From contig JAICLN010000277.1 of NCBI GenBank assembly GCA_025925615.1, positions 1 through 5,653 on the forward strand: DNA of 5,653 bases. The letters are read 5' to 3'. Shown here one piece after another: positions 1 through 5,653 of the stretch. This DNA comes from Actinomycetospora sp. (lineage in GTDB: Bacteria > Actinomycetota > Actinomycetes > Mycobacteriales > Pseudonocardiaceae). The position numbers were made by a program, and so were the translations under genes. Numbering within the stretch: the stretch's first letter is position 1; each line of letters begins with the position of its first letter. The notes below the pieces were generated by a model. The model did no database searches, had not been told where the DNA came from, and worked only from the letters and a program-made list of their open reading frames with translations.

Positions 1-1637
1 ACGGCGCGCCGACCGACCGCAACGCCCATCCCCACCGCGACGCGAGCGGCCGGGTCGCGGTCATCCACAACGGGATCATCGAGAACTTCGCCGCCCTGCG
101 CGCCGAGCTCGAGGACGCCGGCGTGGAGCTCGCGAGCGACACCGACACCGAGGTCGCGGCCCACCTCGTGGCACGGGCCCTCGACGACCTGGGGCGGGAG
201 GGGGACGACACCGCCGGGTTCACGACGGCCGTGCGCCGAGTGGTCAACCGGCTCGAGGGCGCCTTCACGCTGGTGTTCACCCACGCCGACCGGCCCGACG
301 AGATCGTCGCGGCCCGCCGGTCGTCGCCACTCGTCGTCGGGATCGGCGAGGGCGAGGCGTTCGTCGCCTCCGACGTCTCGGCCTTCATCGACCACACCCG
401 CCACGCCGTGGAGCTCGGCCAGGACCAGATCGTCACGCTGACCCGCGAGGGCGCCGTCGTCACCGACTTCCCCGGCGACCTCGCGCCCACCCGGCCCTTC
501 CACGTCGACTGGGACATGGCCGCCGCCGAGAAGGGCGGCCACGACTTCTTCATGCTCAAGGAGATCGAGGAGCAGCCCGCGGCGCTGGCGGACACGCTGC
601 GCGGGCACCTCGTCGACGGGCGCATCGTGCTCGACGAGCAGCGCCTCTCCGACCAGGAGCTGCGCGACATCGACAAGGTGTTCGTCGTGGCCTGCGGCAC
701 CGCCTACCACGCGGGGCTGCTCGCCAAGTACGCGATCGAGCACTGGTGCCGCATCCCGGTGGAGGTCGAGGTCGCCAGCGAGTTCCGCTACCGGGACCCG
801 GTGCTCGACCGGTCCACCCTCGTCGTCGCGATCTCGCAGTCCGGCGAGACCGCCGACACCCTCGAGGCGGTACGGCACGCCCGTGACCAGCGGGCGCGGG
901 TGCTGGCCATCTGCAACACCAACGGGGCGCAGATCCCGCGCGAGTCCGACGCGGTGCTCTACACCCACGCCGGGCCGGAGGTCGGGGTCGCGGCCACGAA
1001 GACCTTCACCAGCCAGGTGGTCGCCTGCTACCTGGTGGGCCTGGCGCTGGCGCAGAACCGCGGCACGAAGTACGCGGACGAGGTGGAGCGCGAGTACCGG
1101 GCGCTCGTGGCCTCGGCCGGCGCGGTCAAGGAGGTCCTCGCGGGCGCTGTCGAGCCGACGCGGGCGCTGGCCCGCGAGCTCGCCGACTCGAAGGCGGTCC
1201 TCTTCCTCGGCCGCCACGTCGGCTACCCGGTGGCCCTGGAGGGCGCGCTCAAGCTCAAGGAGCTCGCCTACATGCACGCCGAGGGCTTCGCGGCGGGCGA
1301 GCTGAAGCACGGGCCGATCGCGCTGATCGAGCACGACCTGCCCGTCGTCGTCGTGATGCCCTCGCCGCGGGGCCGGGCGACCCTGCACGCGAAGCTGCTC
1401 TCGAACATCCGCGAGATCCAGGCGCGGGGGGCGCGGACGATCGTCATCGCCGAGGCCGGCGACGAGAAGGTGCGCCCGTTCGCGAGCGCGCTCATCGAGG
1501 TGCCGGCGGTACCGACGCTGGTCCAGCCGCTGGTCGCCGCGATCCCGCTGCAGGTGTTCTCCGCCGAGGTCGCGCGGGCGCGGGGCTACGACGTCGACCG
1601 GCCCCGCAACCTGGCGAAGTCCGTGACGGTCGAATAG
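1..1637 (+). CDS. glmS: Glutamine--fructose-6-phosphate aminotransferase (isomerizing), 5' end missing
   Basis: GlmS converts fructose-6-phosphate and glutamine to glucosamine-6-phosphate in the cytoplasm, the first committed step to UDP-GlcNAc and hence peptidoglycan. The reading frame is open from the left edge (first full codon at 3) to TAG at 1635-1637, giving 544 visible residues; family members are about 610-625, so roughly 75 residues are missing, including the catalytic N-terminal Cys. Numbering from nt 3, the rest of the glutaminase domain shows NAHPH (7-11), the oxyanion-hole motif HNGIIEN (22-28) and SDTDTEV (45-51). The first SIS (sugar isomerase) domain has CGTAYH (231-236) and SQSGET (278-283). 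The second SIS domain has ELKHGP (433-438), with the conserved Glu. The end, NLAKSVTVE, carries the Lys (539) that forms the fructose-6-phosphate Schiff base in E. coli GlmS. GTG at 123 lies inside the conserved glutaminase domain and is not the start. Nothing looks broken. Any upstream control element would be outside the window. Confidence 0.97.
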   Translation, partial: GAPTDRNAHPHRDASGRVAVIHNGIIENFAALRAELEDAGVELASDTDTEVAAHLVARALDDLGREGDDTAGFTTAVRRVVNRLEGAFTLVFTHADRPDEIVAARRSSPLVVGIGEGEAFVASDVSAFIDHTRHAVELGQDQIVTLTREGAVVTDFPGDLAPTRPFHVDWDMAAAEKGGHDFFMLKEIEEQPAALADTLRGHLVDGRIVLDEQRLSDQELRDIDKVFVVACGTAYHAGLLAKYAIEHWCRIPVEVEVASEFRYRDPVLDRSTLVVAISQSGETADTLEAVRHARDQRARVLAICNTNGAQIPRESDAVLYTHAGPEVGVAATKTFTSQVVACYLVGLALAQNRGTKYADEVEREYRALVASAGAVKEVLAGAVEPTRALARELADSKAVLFLGRHVGYPVALEGALKLKELAYMHAEGFAAGELKHGPIALIEHDLPVVVVMPSPRGRATLHAKLLSNIREIQARGARTIVIAEAGDEKVRPFASALIEVPAVPTLVQPLVAAIPLQVFSAEVARARGYDVDRPRNLAKSVTVE

Positions 1638-1649
1638 GTGGGCGGAGCC

Positions 1650-1695
1650 CTCGTGAGCACTTTCCCGTGCTATAGCACGGGAAAGTGCTCACGAG
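1650..1695. repeat. Perfect 46-bp palindrome between glmS and nnr
   Basis: The left arm 1650-1672 and the right arm 1673-1695 are exact reverse complements over 23 bp, centred on TATA (1671-1674); symmetry breaks at 1649/1696. As RNA it would form a 21-bp stem with a UAUA loop. Each arm also contains its own smaller inverted repeat: AGCAC-TTTCCC-GTGCT (1656-1671) on the left and AGCAC-GGGAAA-GTGCT (1674-1689) on the right. It starts 12 bp after the glmS stop and ends 5 bp before the nnr Shine-Dalgarno. There is no T tract on either side, so it is not a classical intrinsic terminator. Likely roles, by inference: a bidirectional U-less terminator or mRNA 3'-end stabiliser for glmS, or one copy of a dispersed REP-like intergenic palindrome. 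It is visibly less GC-rich (about 57%) than the flanking genes. Confidence 0.9.
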
Positions 1696-1700
1696 CCGAC

Positions 1701-1708
1701 GGAGGAGG
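1701..1708 (+). promoter_or_regulatory. Strong Shine-Dalgarno for nnr
   Basis: GGAGGAGG ends 8 nt before the GTG at 1717, an ideal spacing. It fixes 1717 as the nnr start rather than the later in-frame ATG (codon 27). It lies only 5 nt downstream of the 46-bp palindrome, so hairpin folding there could affect ribosome access. Confidence 0.85.
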
Positions 1709-1716
1709 CACCTAGC

Positions 1717-3210
1717 GTGTACGGCGTCTGGACGCCCGAGCAGGTCGCGACGGCCGAGGGGCCGGTGCTGGCCCGCACCCCCGAGGGCGCCCTCATGCGC
1801 CGTGCCGCGTACGGGGCCGCGCAGGTCGCGCTGCGGATGCTGCGGCGCTCGGGACGGGTCACCGGGCGCCACGTCGTCGTCCTCGTCGGGGCGGGCAACA
1901 ACGGCGGCGACGGGCTGTGGGCCGGCGCGGAGCTGGGCCGGCGCGGCGTCGGCGTCACCGCGGTCCTGCTCAGTCCCGACCGCGCCCACCCGGCGGGGCT
2001 CGCCGCGCTGCGCTCCTGGAACACCCGCGTCGTCACCACCGCCGAGGAGGCGGTGCCCGCGATCGAGCGGGCCGACCTCGTCCTCGACGCGATCGTCGGC
2101 ACCTCCGCGCGCGGCGGCCTGCGCAGCCCCGCCCCGCTGCTGGTCCGGGCCGCGCAGACCGCGGGCGTCCCGGTCCTCGCGATCGACACCCCCAGCGGCG
2201 TCGACCCGACGACGGGGACCATCCCCGACGCCACCGACGAGGGCCCCGCCGCCGTGACCGCCACCGAGACGGTGACCTTCGGGGCGCGCAAGCCGGTCCA
2301 CGTCCTCGCCCGCGACCGCTGCGGGCCGGTGGCCTTCGTCGACATCGGGCTGGGCCCCGAGCTGCCCGCGCCCTCGATCACCGTCCTCGAGGCTCCCGAC
2401 GTCGGCGCCCGCTGGCCGGTCCCCGGTCCGGGCGACGACAAGTACACCCAGGGCGTCGTCGGGGTCGCCGCCGGCAGCGCCACCTACCCCGGGGCCGCGG
2501 TCCTCGCGAGCGGGGCGGCGTGCCTGGCCACGAGCGGGATGGTCCGCTACGCCGGGAGCGCCGCCGACGAGGTCCGCGCGGCCTGGCCCGAGGTGGTGGC
2601 CACCGACCACGTCGCCGACGCCGGGCGCGTGCAGGCCTGGGTGGTCGGCCCGGGTCTCGGCACCGGCGACGACGGCGCGGCGACGCTGGGCCACGTCCTC
2701 GACGCCGGGGTGCGGGTCCTCGCCGACGCCGACGCCGTGACCCTGCTCGGCGCGCACGCCGACCTGCGGGCGAAGGCCGAGGCCGTCCCGACGCTGGTCA
2801 CCCCGCACGCGGGCGAGTTCGCCCGCCTCGTGGCGGAGCTCGACGACGCGCCGGACCCCGCGCTCGACCGCCTCGGTGCCGCCCGCCGCGCGGCCGCGGC
2901 CCTCGGCGTCACCGTGCTCCTCAAGGGCAACGCCACCGTCGTCGCCGCCCCCGACGGCCGCGTCCTCGTCCACCCCGCCGGTAGCTCCTGGCTCGCCACG
3001 GCCGGCTCGGGCGACGTGCTCTCGGGCATCGCCGGGGCCCTGCTCGCGGCCGGTCTCGAGCCGTTCGACGCGGCCGGGGCAGCCGCCTTCGTGCACGCCC
3101 GCGCGGCGGAGATCGGAGCCGGCACCCCGGGCGCCCCGGTGCCCGCCTCGCACGTGCAGGCGGCGATCCCGGACGCGATCCGGTCGGTGCGCGCCGAAGG
3201 CCGGCCATGA
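1717..3210 (+). CDS. nnr: Bifunctional NAD(P)H-hydrate epimerase / ADP-dependent NAD(P)H-hydrate dehydratase
   Basis: Nnr repairs hydrated, inactive NADH and NADPH: the N-terminal YjeF_N domain interconverts R- and S-NAD(P)HX, and the C-terminal ribokinase-like domain dehydrates S-NAD(P)HX using ADP. The protein has 497 residues, normal for the fused form. The epimerase half (about 1-215) shows GAGNNGGDG (58-66), DAIVGTSARGG (124-134), AIDTPSGVD (155-163) and TFGARKPVH (187-195). The dehydratase half (about 225-490) shows DDKYTQGVVGVAAGS (240-254) then YPGAAVLA, GPGLG (311-315), DADA (337-340), TPHAGEFARL (362-371), LLKGNATVVA (401-410) and the nucleotide/anion-hole motif GSGDVLSG (430-437), whose Asp433 is the expected catalytic residue. 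No signal peptide or membrane segment is seen, so it should be cytoplasmic. The GTG start is supported by a strong SD. The TGA stop overlaps an ATG (ATGA, 3207-3210) that begins the duplicated junction before alr, which suggests translational coupling. It is probably co-transcribed with alr. Confidence 0.96.
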   Translation: MYGVWTPEQVATAEGPVLARTPEGALMRRAAYGAAQVALRMLRRSGRVTGRHVVVLVGAGNNGGDGLWAGAELGRRGVGVTAVLLSPDRAHPAGLAALRSWNTRVVTTAEEAVPAIERADLVLDAIVGTSARGGLRSPAPLLVRAAQTAGVPVLAIDTPSGVDPTTGTIPDATDEGPAAVTATETVTFGARKPVHVLARDRCGPVAFVDIGLGPELPAPSITVLEAPDVGARWPVPGPGDDKYTQGVVGVAAGSATYPGAAVLASGAACLATSGMVRYAGSAADEVRAAWPEVVATDHVADAGRVQAWVVGPGLGTGDDGAATLGHVLDAGVRVLADADAVTLLGAHADLRAKAEAVPTLVTPHAGEFARLVAELDDAPDPALDRLGAARRAAAALGVTVLLKGNATVVAAPDGRVLVHPAGSSWLATAGSGDVLSGIAGALLAAGLEPFDAAGAAAFVHARAAEIGAGTPGAPVPASHVQAAIPDAIRSVRAEGRP

Positions 3211-3240
3211 GGAGGACCCGGCAATGAGGAGGACCCAGCC
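3207..3240 (+). repeat. 17-bp tandem duplication at the nnr-alr junction, each copy with a start codon and SD
   Basis: Unit 1 (3207-3223, ATGAGGAGGACCCGGCA) and unit 2 (3224-3240, ATGAGGAGGACCCAGCC) match at 15 of 17 positions, differing at positions 14 and 17. Each unit holds an ATG and a GGAGGA core. Each ATG opens a six-codon ORF (MRRTRQ, 3207-3227; MRRTQP, 3224-3244). The stops overlap the next start in a chain: nnr TGA with the first ATG, the first mini-ORF's TGA with the second ATG, and the second mini-ORF's TGA with the alr GTG. The repeat is directly visible. Translation of the mini-ORFs is not shown; duplication of an SD-bearing junction is the simplest explanation. Confidence 0.85.
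3228..3233 (+). promoter_or_regulatory. Shine-Dalgarno for alr
   Basis: GGAGGA ends 7 nt before the GTG at 3241 and supports that start. An identical copy at 3211-3216 lies 7 nt before the ATG at 3224, a by-product of the tandem duplication. Confidence 0.8.
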
Positions 3241-4506
3241 GTGAGCGCGCGCATCGAGACCGTCGTCGACCTCGCCGCGATCCGCCACAACGTCGCCCTC
3301 CTCGCCGGGCTCGCGGGTCGGTCGCGGGCCTCGACGATGGCCGTGGTCAAGGCCGACGGGTACGGCCACGGCGCCGTCGACGTCGCGGGCGCCGCCCTCG
3401 ACGCGGGCGCCACCTGGCTCGGGGTGTGCACCCTCGAGGAGGCCGCCGAGCTCCGCGCCGCCGGGATCGCCGCACCGGTGCTGTCGTGGCTGCACGTGCC
3501 CGACGAGGACATGACCGGGGCCGTCGCGACCTCTGTGGACCTGGGGATCGCCTCCCCGCGCGACCTCGCCGCCGCGGCGGGCGGGGCGCGGGCCGCCGGC
3601 CGGCCCCCCCGGGTCCACCACAAGATCGACACCGGGCTGTCGCGCAACGGCTGCCCGCCGCACGAGTGGGGCGCCCTGCTCGACGCCGTGGCGCCGCTCG
3701 CGGACGAGGGCGTCGTCGAGCCGGTCGCGGTGTGGTCCCACCTCGCGCACGCCGACGCCCCCGGCCACCCCACCCTCGACCGGCAGGCCGCCCGCCTCGA
3801 CGACGCCCACCGCGCTGCCACGACCCGCCTCGGGCGGCCCCTGCTGACGCACCTCGCCAACTCCGCCGCCACCCTCACTCGCCCCGACCTGCACCGCGAC
3901 CTCGTCCGACCGGGCATCGCCGTGTACGGACTCGACCCGGTGGAGGGAGACGGAGCTGAACACAGCACGCCGATCGGGCAGCGGCGCTCGACCCGGGGAG
4001 CAGTGGGTGCGTCCGGTCACGACCTGCGCCCCGCCATGACGTTCCGCAGCCGGGTGGCCCTGGTGAAGACCGTGGCTGCCGGGGAGGGCGTGTCCTACGG
4101 GCACACCTGGACGACGCCGGGCCCTCGCGAGCTGGCGCTGGTGCCCGCCGGCTACGCCGACGGGGTCCCTCGCCTGCTCGGCTCCTCGGGACGGTTCGCC
4201 GTGGGGATCCACGGGGTGCGCCGACCCGTCGTCGGGCGGGTCTGCATGGACCAGGTCATGGTCGACCTGGGACCAGCGGGCACGGCCCATGACGTCGCCG
4301 AGGGCGACGAGGTGGTGCTGTTCGGGCCGGGTGACGGGCGCCGGGGAGAGGACGGCGGGCCGCCGACGGCCGCCGAGTGGGCCGACCAGCTCGGGACGAT
4401 CCACTACGAGATCGTGACGGGGGTGGGCGGTCGGCCGCGGATGTGTCGGGTCACGGACGACGTCGCGCCGACAACAGACGGGGTGAAACCACCCCGCGCG
4501 TGGTAG
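3241..4506 (+). CDS. alr: Alanine racemase (PLP-dependent)
   Basis: Alr interconverts L- and D-alanine in the cytoplasm, supplying D-alanine for peptidoglycan. The N-terminal barrel carries AVVKADGYGHGA (34-45), with PLP-binding Lys37, then HHKIDTGLSRNG (126-137) with the conserved Arg135, SHLAHAD (166-172), LTHLANSAA (202-210) and RPGIAVYGLDP (223-233). The C-terminal beta domain has GVSYGHTW (283-290), with the catalytic Tyr286 supplied to the partner subunit of the dimer, GYADGVPR (304-311), VGRVCMDQ (331-338) and GTIHYEIVTGVGGRPR (385-400). The GTG start is chosen because of its SD and the typical N-terminus (IETVVDLAAIRHNV). At 421 residues it is longer than the usual 365-390. The excess is an apparent insertion at about 235-260, between the barrel and the beta domain, rich in Gly, Ser, Arg and His, plus a C-terminal tail of some 15-20 residues. 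All key residues are present, so I expect an active enzyme. Confidence 0.97.
   Translation: MSARIETVVDLAAIRHNVALLAGLAGRSRASTMAVVKADGYGHGAVDVAGAALDAGATWLGVCTLEEAAELRAAGIAAPVLSWLHVPDEDMTGAVATSVDLGIASPRDLAAAAGGARAAGRPPRVHHKIDTGLSRNGCPPHEWGALLDAVAPLADEGVVEPVAVWSHLAHADAPGHPTLDRQAARLDDAHRAATTRLGRPLLTHLANSAATLTRPDLHRDLVRPGIAVYGLDPVEGDGAEHSTPIGQRRSTRGAVGASGHDLRPAMTFRSRVALVKTVAAGEGVSYGHTWTTPGPRELALVPAGYADGVPRLLGSSGRFAVGIHGVRRPVVGRVCMDQVMVDLGPAGTAHDVAEGDEVVLFGPGDGRRGEDGGPPTAAEWADQLGTIHYEIVTGVGGRPRMCRVTDDVAPTTDGVKPPRAW
4479..4496 (+). other. Short GC-rich hairpin at the 3' end of alr
   Basis: CGGGGTG (4479-4485) and CACCCCG (4490-4496) are exact reverse complements around an AAAC loop. The hairpin lies inside the last codons of alr, 7 nt before its stop, and has no T tract. 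It could be a weak attenuator or mRNA-stability element between alr and the hydrolase gene, or chance in such GC-rich DNA. Confidence 0.3.
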
Positions 4507-4515
4507 AAGGCCCGT

Positions 4516-4566
4516 ATGGCGACGGCGGAGTCGGGGCTCCCGAGCGGGTTCGGGGGCGGGTCGTGA
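4516..4566 (+). other. Possible 16-codon ORF between alr and the hydrolase
   Basis: ATG at 4516 opens MATAESGLPSGFGGGS, ending at TGA 4564-4566, which overlaps the hydrolase GTG at 4563 (GTGA). A weak SD-like AGAAGG (4505-4510) ends 5 nt upstream. The frame is the same as alr, continuing after the alr TAG. It may be a small leader that couples translation into the hydrolase, a remnant of a formerly longer alr, or noncoding spacer. No family is recognised. Confidence 0.2.
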
Positions 4567-5653
4567 GTGACCACGGTCGACGGCACACCGGCGGGATCCT
4601 GGGCGCCGTCGCCGGCACCGTGCTCGGCGGTGCCGCCGCGGCGGGCGCCGTCGGGGCCGGTGTCGCGCGCTCCCGGGTCGTGCGGGCCCGGGCCGAGCTC
4701 GAGGAGTCCGAGGCCGTCCACCCGTCCCAGCTCGGCCTGCTGCCGAAGGGCCGCGACTCGTCGGTGGCCGCCGACGACGGGACCCGGCTCGCCGTCGAGG
4801 AGATCGAGCCGGTCACCCCGGGCGCGGAGCCCGAGCTCACGGTGGTCCTCGTCCACGGCTTCGCGCAGGACCGCCGCTGCTGGCACTTCCAGCGCCGGAT
4901 GCTCGCCGAGCTGACCGACCCGGCGGTGCGGGTGGTGCTCTACGACCAGCGCCGCCACGGCCGCTCGGGGCAGTGCTCGGCGCGAGCCTGCACCATCGCG
5001 CAGCTCGGCGCGGACCTCGACACCGTCATCCGCACCGTGGCCCCGGAGGGCCCGCTGGTCCTCGTCGGCCACTCCATGGGCGGCATGACGATCATGGCCC
5101 TGGCCGAGCGGCACCCCGCGCTCTTCCGCGACCGGGTGCTCGGCGTCGCGCTGGTGAGCACCTCGGCCGGCGACGTCGGCACCGTCGGGCTCCAGCGCGC
5201 CGTGCTGTCGCACCGCAACCCCGTCGTCAACGTCGTCGGCCGGCTCGCGCACTGGCGCCCGGAGACGGTCGACCGCATCCGTCGGCTCGGCGGCAACGCG
5301 ATGTGGGCCGCGGTCGCCCGCTTCTCGTTCGGCGACCCGGAGACCGACCCGGTGCTGGTCGACCTCGTGGACCGCACGATCGCGTCCACCCCGCTCGACG
5401 TGCTCACCTCGTTCGCGAACACGCTCTCCACCCACGACCGGAAGGCCGCGCTGCGGGGGCTCTCGCAGTGCGAGGTGCTGGTCTCGGCGGGGACGAAGGA
5501 CGTGATGATCCCGTACGAGCACTCCGAGGTGATCGCGGGAGAGCTCCCGCGCGCCGAGCTGCTGCCGCTCGAGGGCGCGGGGCACATGGCGATGCTCGAA
5601 CAGCCCTCGGAGCTCGACGCGGCCCTGCTCGAGCTGCTGCGCCGCTGCACCCA
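4563..5653 (+). CDS. Alpha/beta hydrolase with N-terminal hydrophobic segment, 3' end missing
   Basis: This is an alpha/beta-hydrolase-fold protein of unknown substrate, open at the right edge with 363 visible residues. Residues 11-34 are a Gly/Ala/Val-rich hydrophobic stretch (GILGAVAGTVLGGAAAAGAVGAGV) preceded by Arg6-Arg7 and followed by RSRVVRAR, which suggests a membrane anchor or uncleaved signal; no clear lipobox or cleavage site is seen. The catalytic core follows: VVLVHGFAQD (94-103, oxyanion-hole region), YDQRRHGRSG (127-136), nucleophile elbow GHSMGG (169-174, Ser171), a cap region about 200-285, Asp313 in GTKDVMIP and His341 in GAGHMAMLEQP. The triad is therefore complete, and the protein is probably only a few residues short of its end. 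The start is uncertain. GTG 4563 gives the most natural N-terminus but has only a weak G-rich SD. An in-frame GTG at 4500, just before the alr stop, would add 21 residues. A hydrolase at this position, between alr and tsaE, is common in actinomycetes. Esterase, lipase or peptidase activity are all possible. Confidence 0.9.
   Translation, partial: MSDHGRRHTGGILGAVAGTVLGGAAAAGAVGAGVARSRVVRARAELEESEAVHPSQLGLLPKGRDSSVAADDGTRLAVEEIEPVTPGAEPELTVVLVHGFAQDRRCWHFQRRMLAELTDPAVRVVLYDQRRHGRSGQCSARACTIAQLGADLDTVIRTVAPEGPLVLVGHSMGGMTIMALAERHPALFRDRVLGVALVSTSAGDVGTVGLQRAVLSHRNPVVNVVGRLAHWRPETVDRIRRLGGNAMWAAVARFSFGDPETDPVLVDLVDRTIASTPLDVLTSFANTLSTHDRKAALRGLSQCEVLVSAGTKDVMIPYEHSEVIAGELPRAELLPLEGAGHMAMLEQPSELDAALLELLRRCT

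Noticed and set aside
123..125. GTG as a start of glmS
   Set aside because: The frame is open upstream to the left edge and encodes conserved GlmS residues (NAHPH, HNGIIEN), so the gene starts outside the window.
1671..1676. TATAGC at the palindrome centre as a -10 box for nnr
   Set aside because: It is explained by palindrome symmetry, does not match the TANNNT pattern, and has no -35-like sequence at suitable distance.
1650..1695. Classical rho-independent terminator
   Set aside because: The stem is strong but no T tract follows on either strand. A U-less terminator is possible but cannot be called from sequence alone.
3604..3610. C7 run in alr as a phase-variation tract
   Set aside because: Seven C residues arise naturally from two Pro codons (CCC CCC) plus the next CGG in such GC-rich DNA, and alr is a housekeeping gene with an intact frame.
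2547..3968. 473-codon open frame on the - strand
   Set aside because: It overlaps conserved Nnr and Alr motifs on the other strand and its product is Ala/Arg/Ser-rich without recognisable motifs.
1492..4404. 970-codon open frame on the - strand across nnr and alr
   Set aside because: It is antisense to two clearly recognised genes, has a low-complexity Arg/Gly/Ala/Asp-rich product with no domain, and passes straight through the intergenic palindrome. Long antisense frames are expected when codons end almost always in G or C.
4404..5585. 393-codon open frame on the - strand opposite the hydrolase
   Set aside because: It is the shadow of the alpha/beta hydrolase, whose + strand frame shows the full catalytic triad. 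The antisense product is low in complexity and matches no family I know.
1..5653. Defence system, prophage, insertion sequence, CRISPR array or biosynthetic cluster
   Set aside because: All coding space is taken by glmS, nnr, alr and one hydrolase, a typical actinomycete housekeeping order. No transposase, integrase, repeat array or tRNA-like sequence was seen.

Overview
The window is a high-GC stretch (well over 70% G+C by eye, with nearly all codons ending in G or C) of conserved housekeeping chromosome. Gene content, gene order (glmS, nnr, alr, alpha/beta hydrolase), GTG starts and protein motifs point to an actinomycete. A member of the Pseudonocardiales is my best guess; this is inferred from gene order and protein style, not from any database search. 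All four genes are on the + strand.

Layout. Positions 1-1637 hold the 3' part of glmS (glutamine:fructose-6-phosphate aminotransferase); its start lies outside the window. Positions 1638-1716 are a short intergenic gap holding a perfect 46-bp palindrome (1650-1695) and then a strong Shine-Dalgarno sequence. Positions 1717-3210 encode Nnr, the bifunctional NAD(P)HX repair enzyme. A 17-bp near-perfect tandem duplication (3207-3240) carries the translational junction into alr (3241-4506), which encodes alanine racemase. A short spacer with a small hairpin and a possible 16-codon ORF leads to an alpha/beta hydrolase (from 4563) that is still open at the right edge. In related actinomycetes the next gene is usually tsaE, which cannot be seen here.

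How the genes relate. GlmS makes glucosamine-6-phosphate for UDP-GlcNAc, and Alr makes D-alanine, so both feed peptidoglycan synthesis. Nnr repairs damaged nicotinamide cofactors. The hydrolase has a complete catalytic triad and an N-terminal hydrophobic segment, but its substrate cannot be read from sequence. The tight junctions suggest that nnr, alr and the hydrolase gene are co-transcribed and translationally coupled. The palindrome separates them from glmS.

I see no defence system, mobile element gene, CRISPR array, RNA gene or novel multi-gene system. The points worth a second look are small: the palindrome and its nested fold, the duplicated start/SD relay before alr, the low-GC3 insertion inside Alr, and the frame that continues past the alr stop to the hydrolase start.
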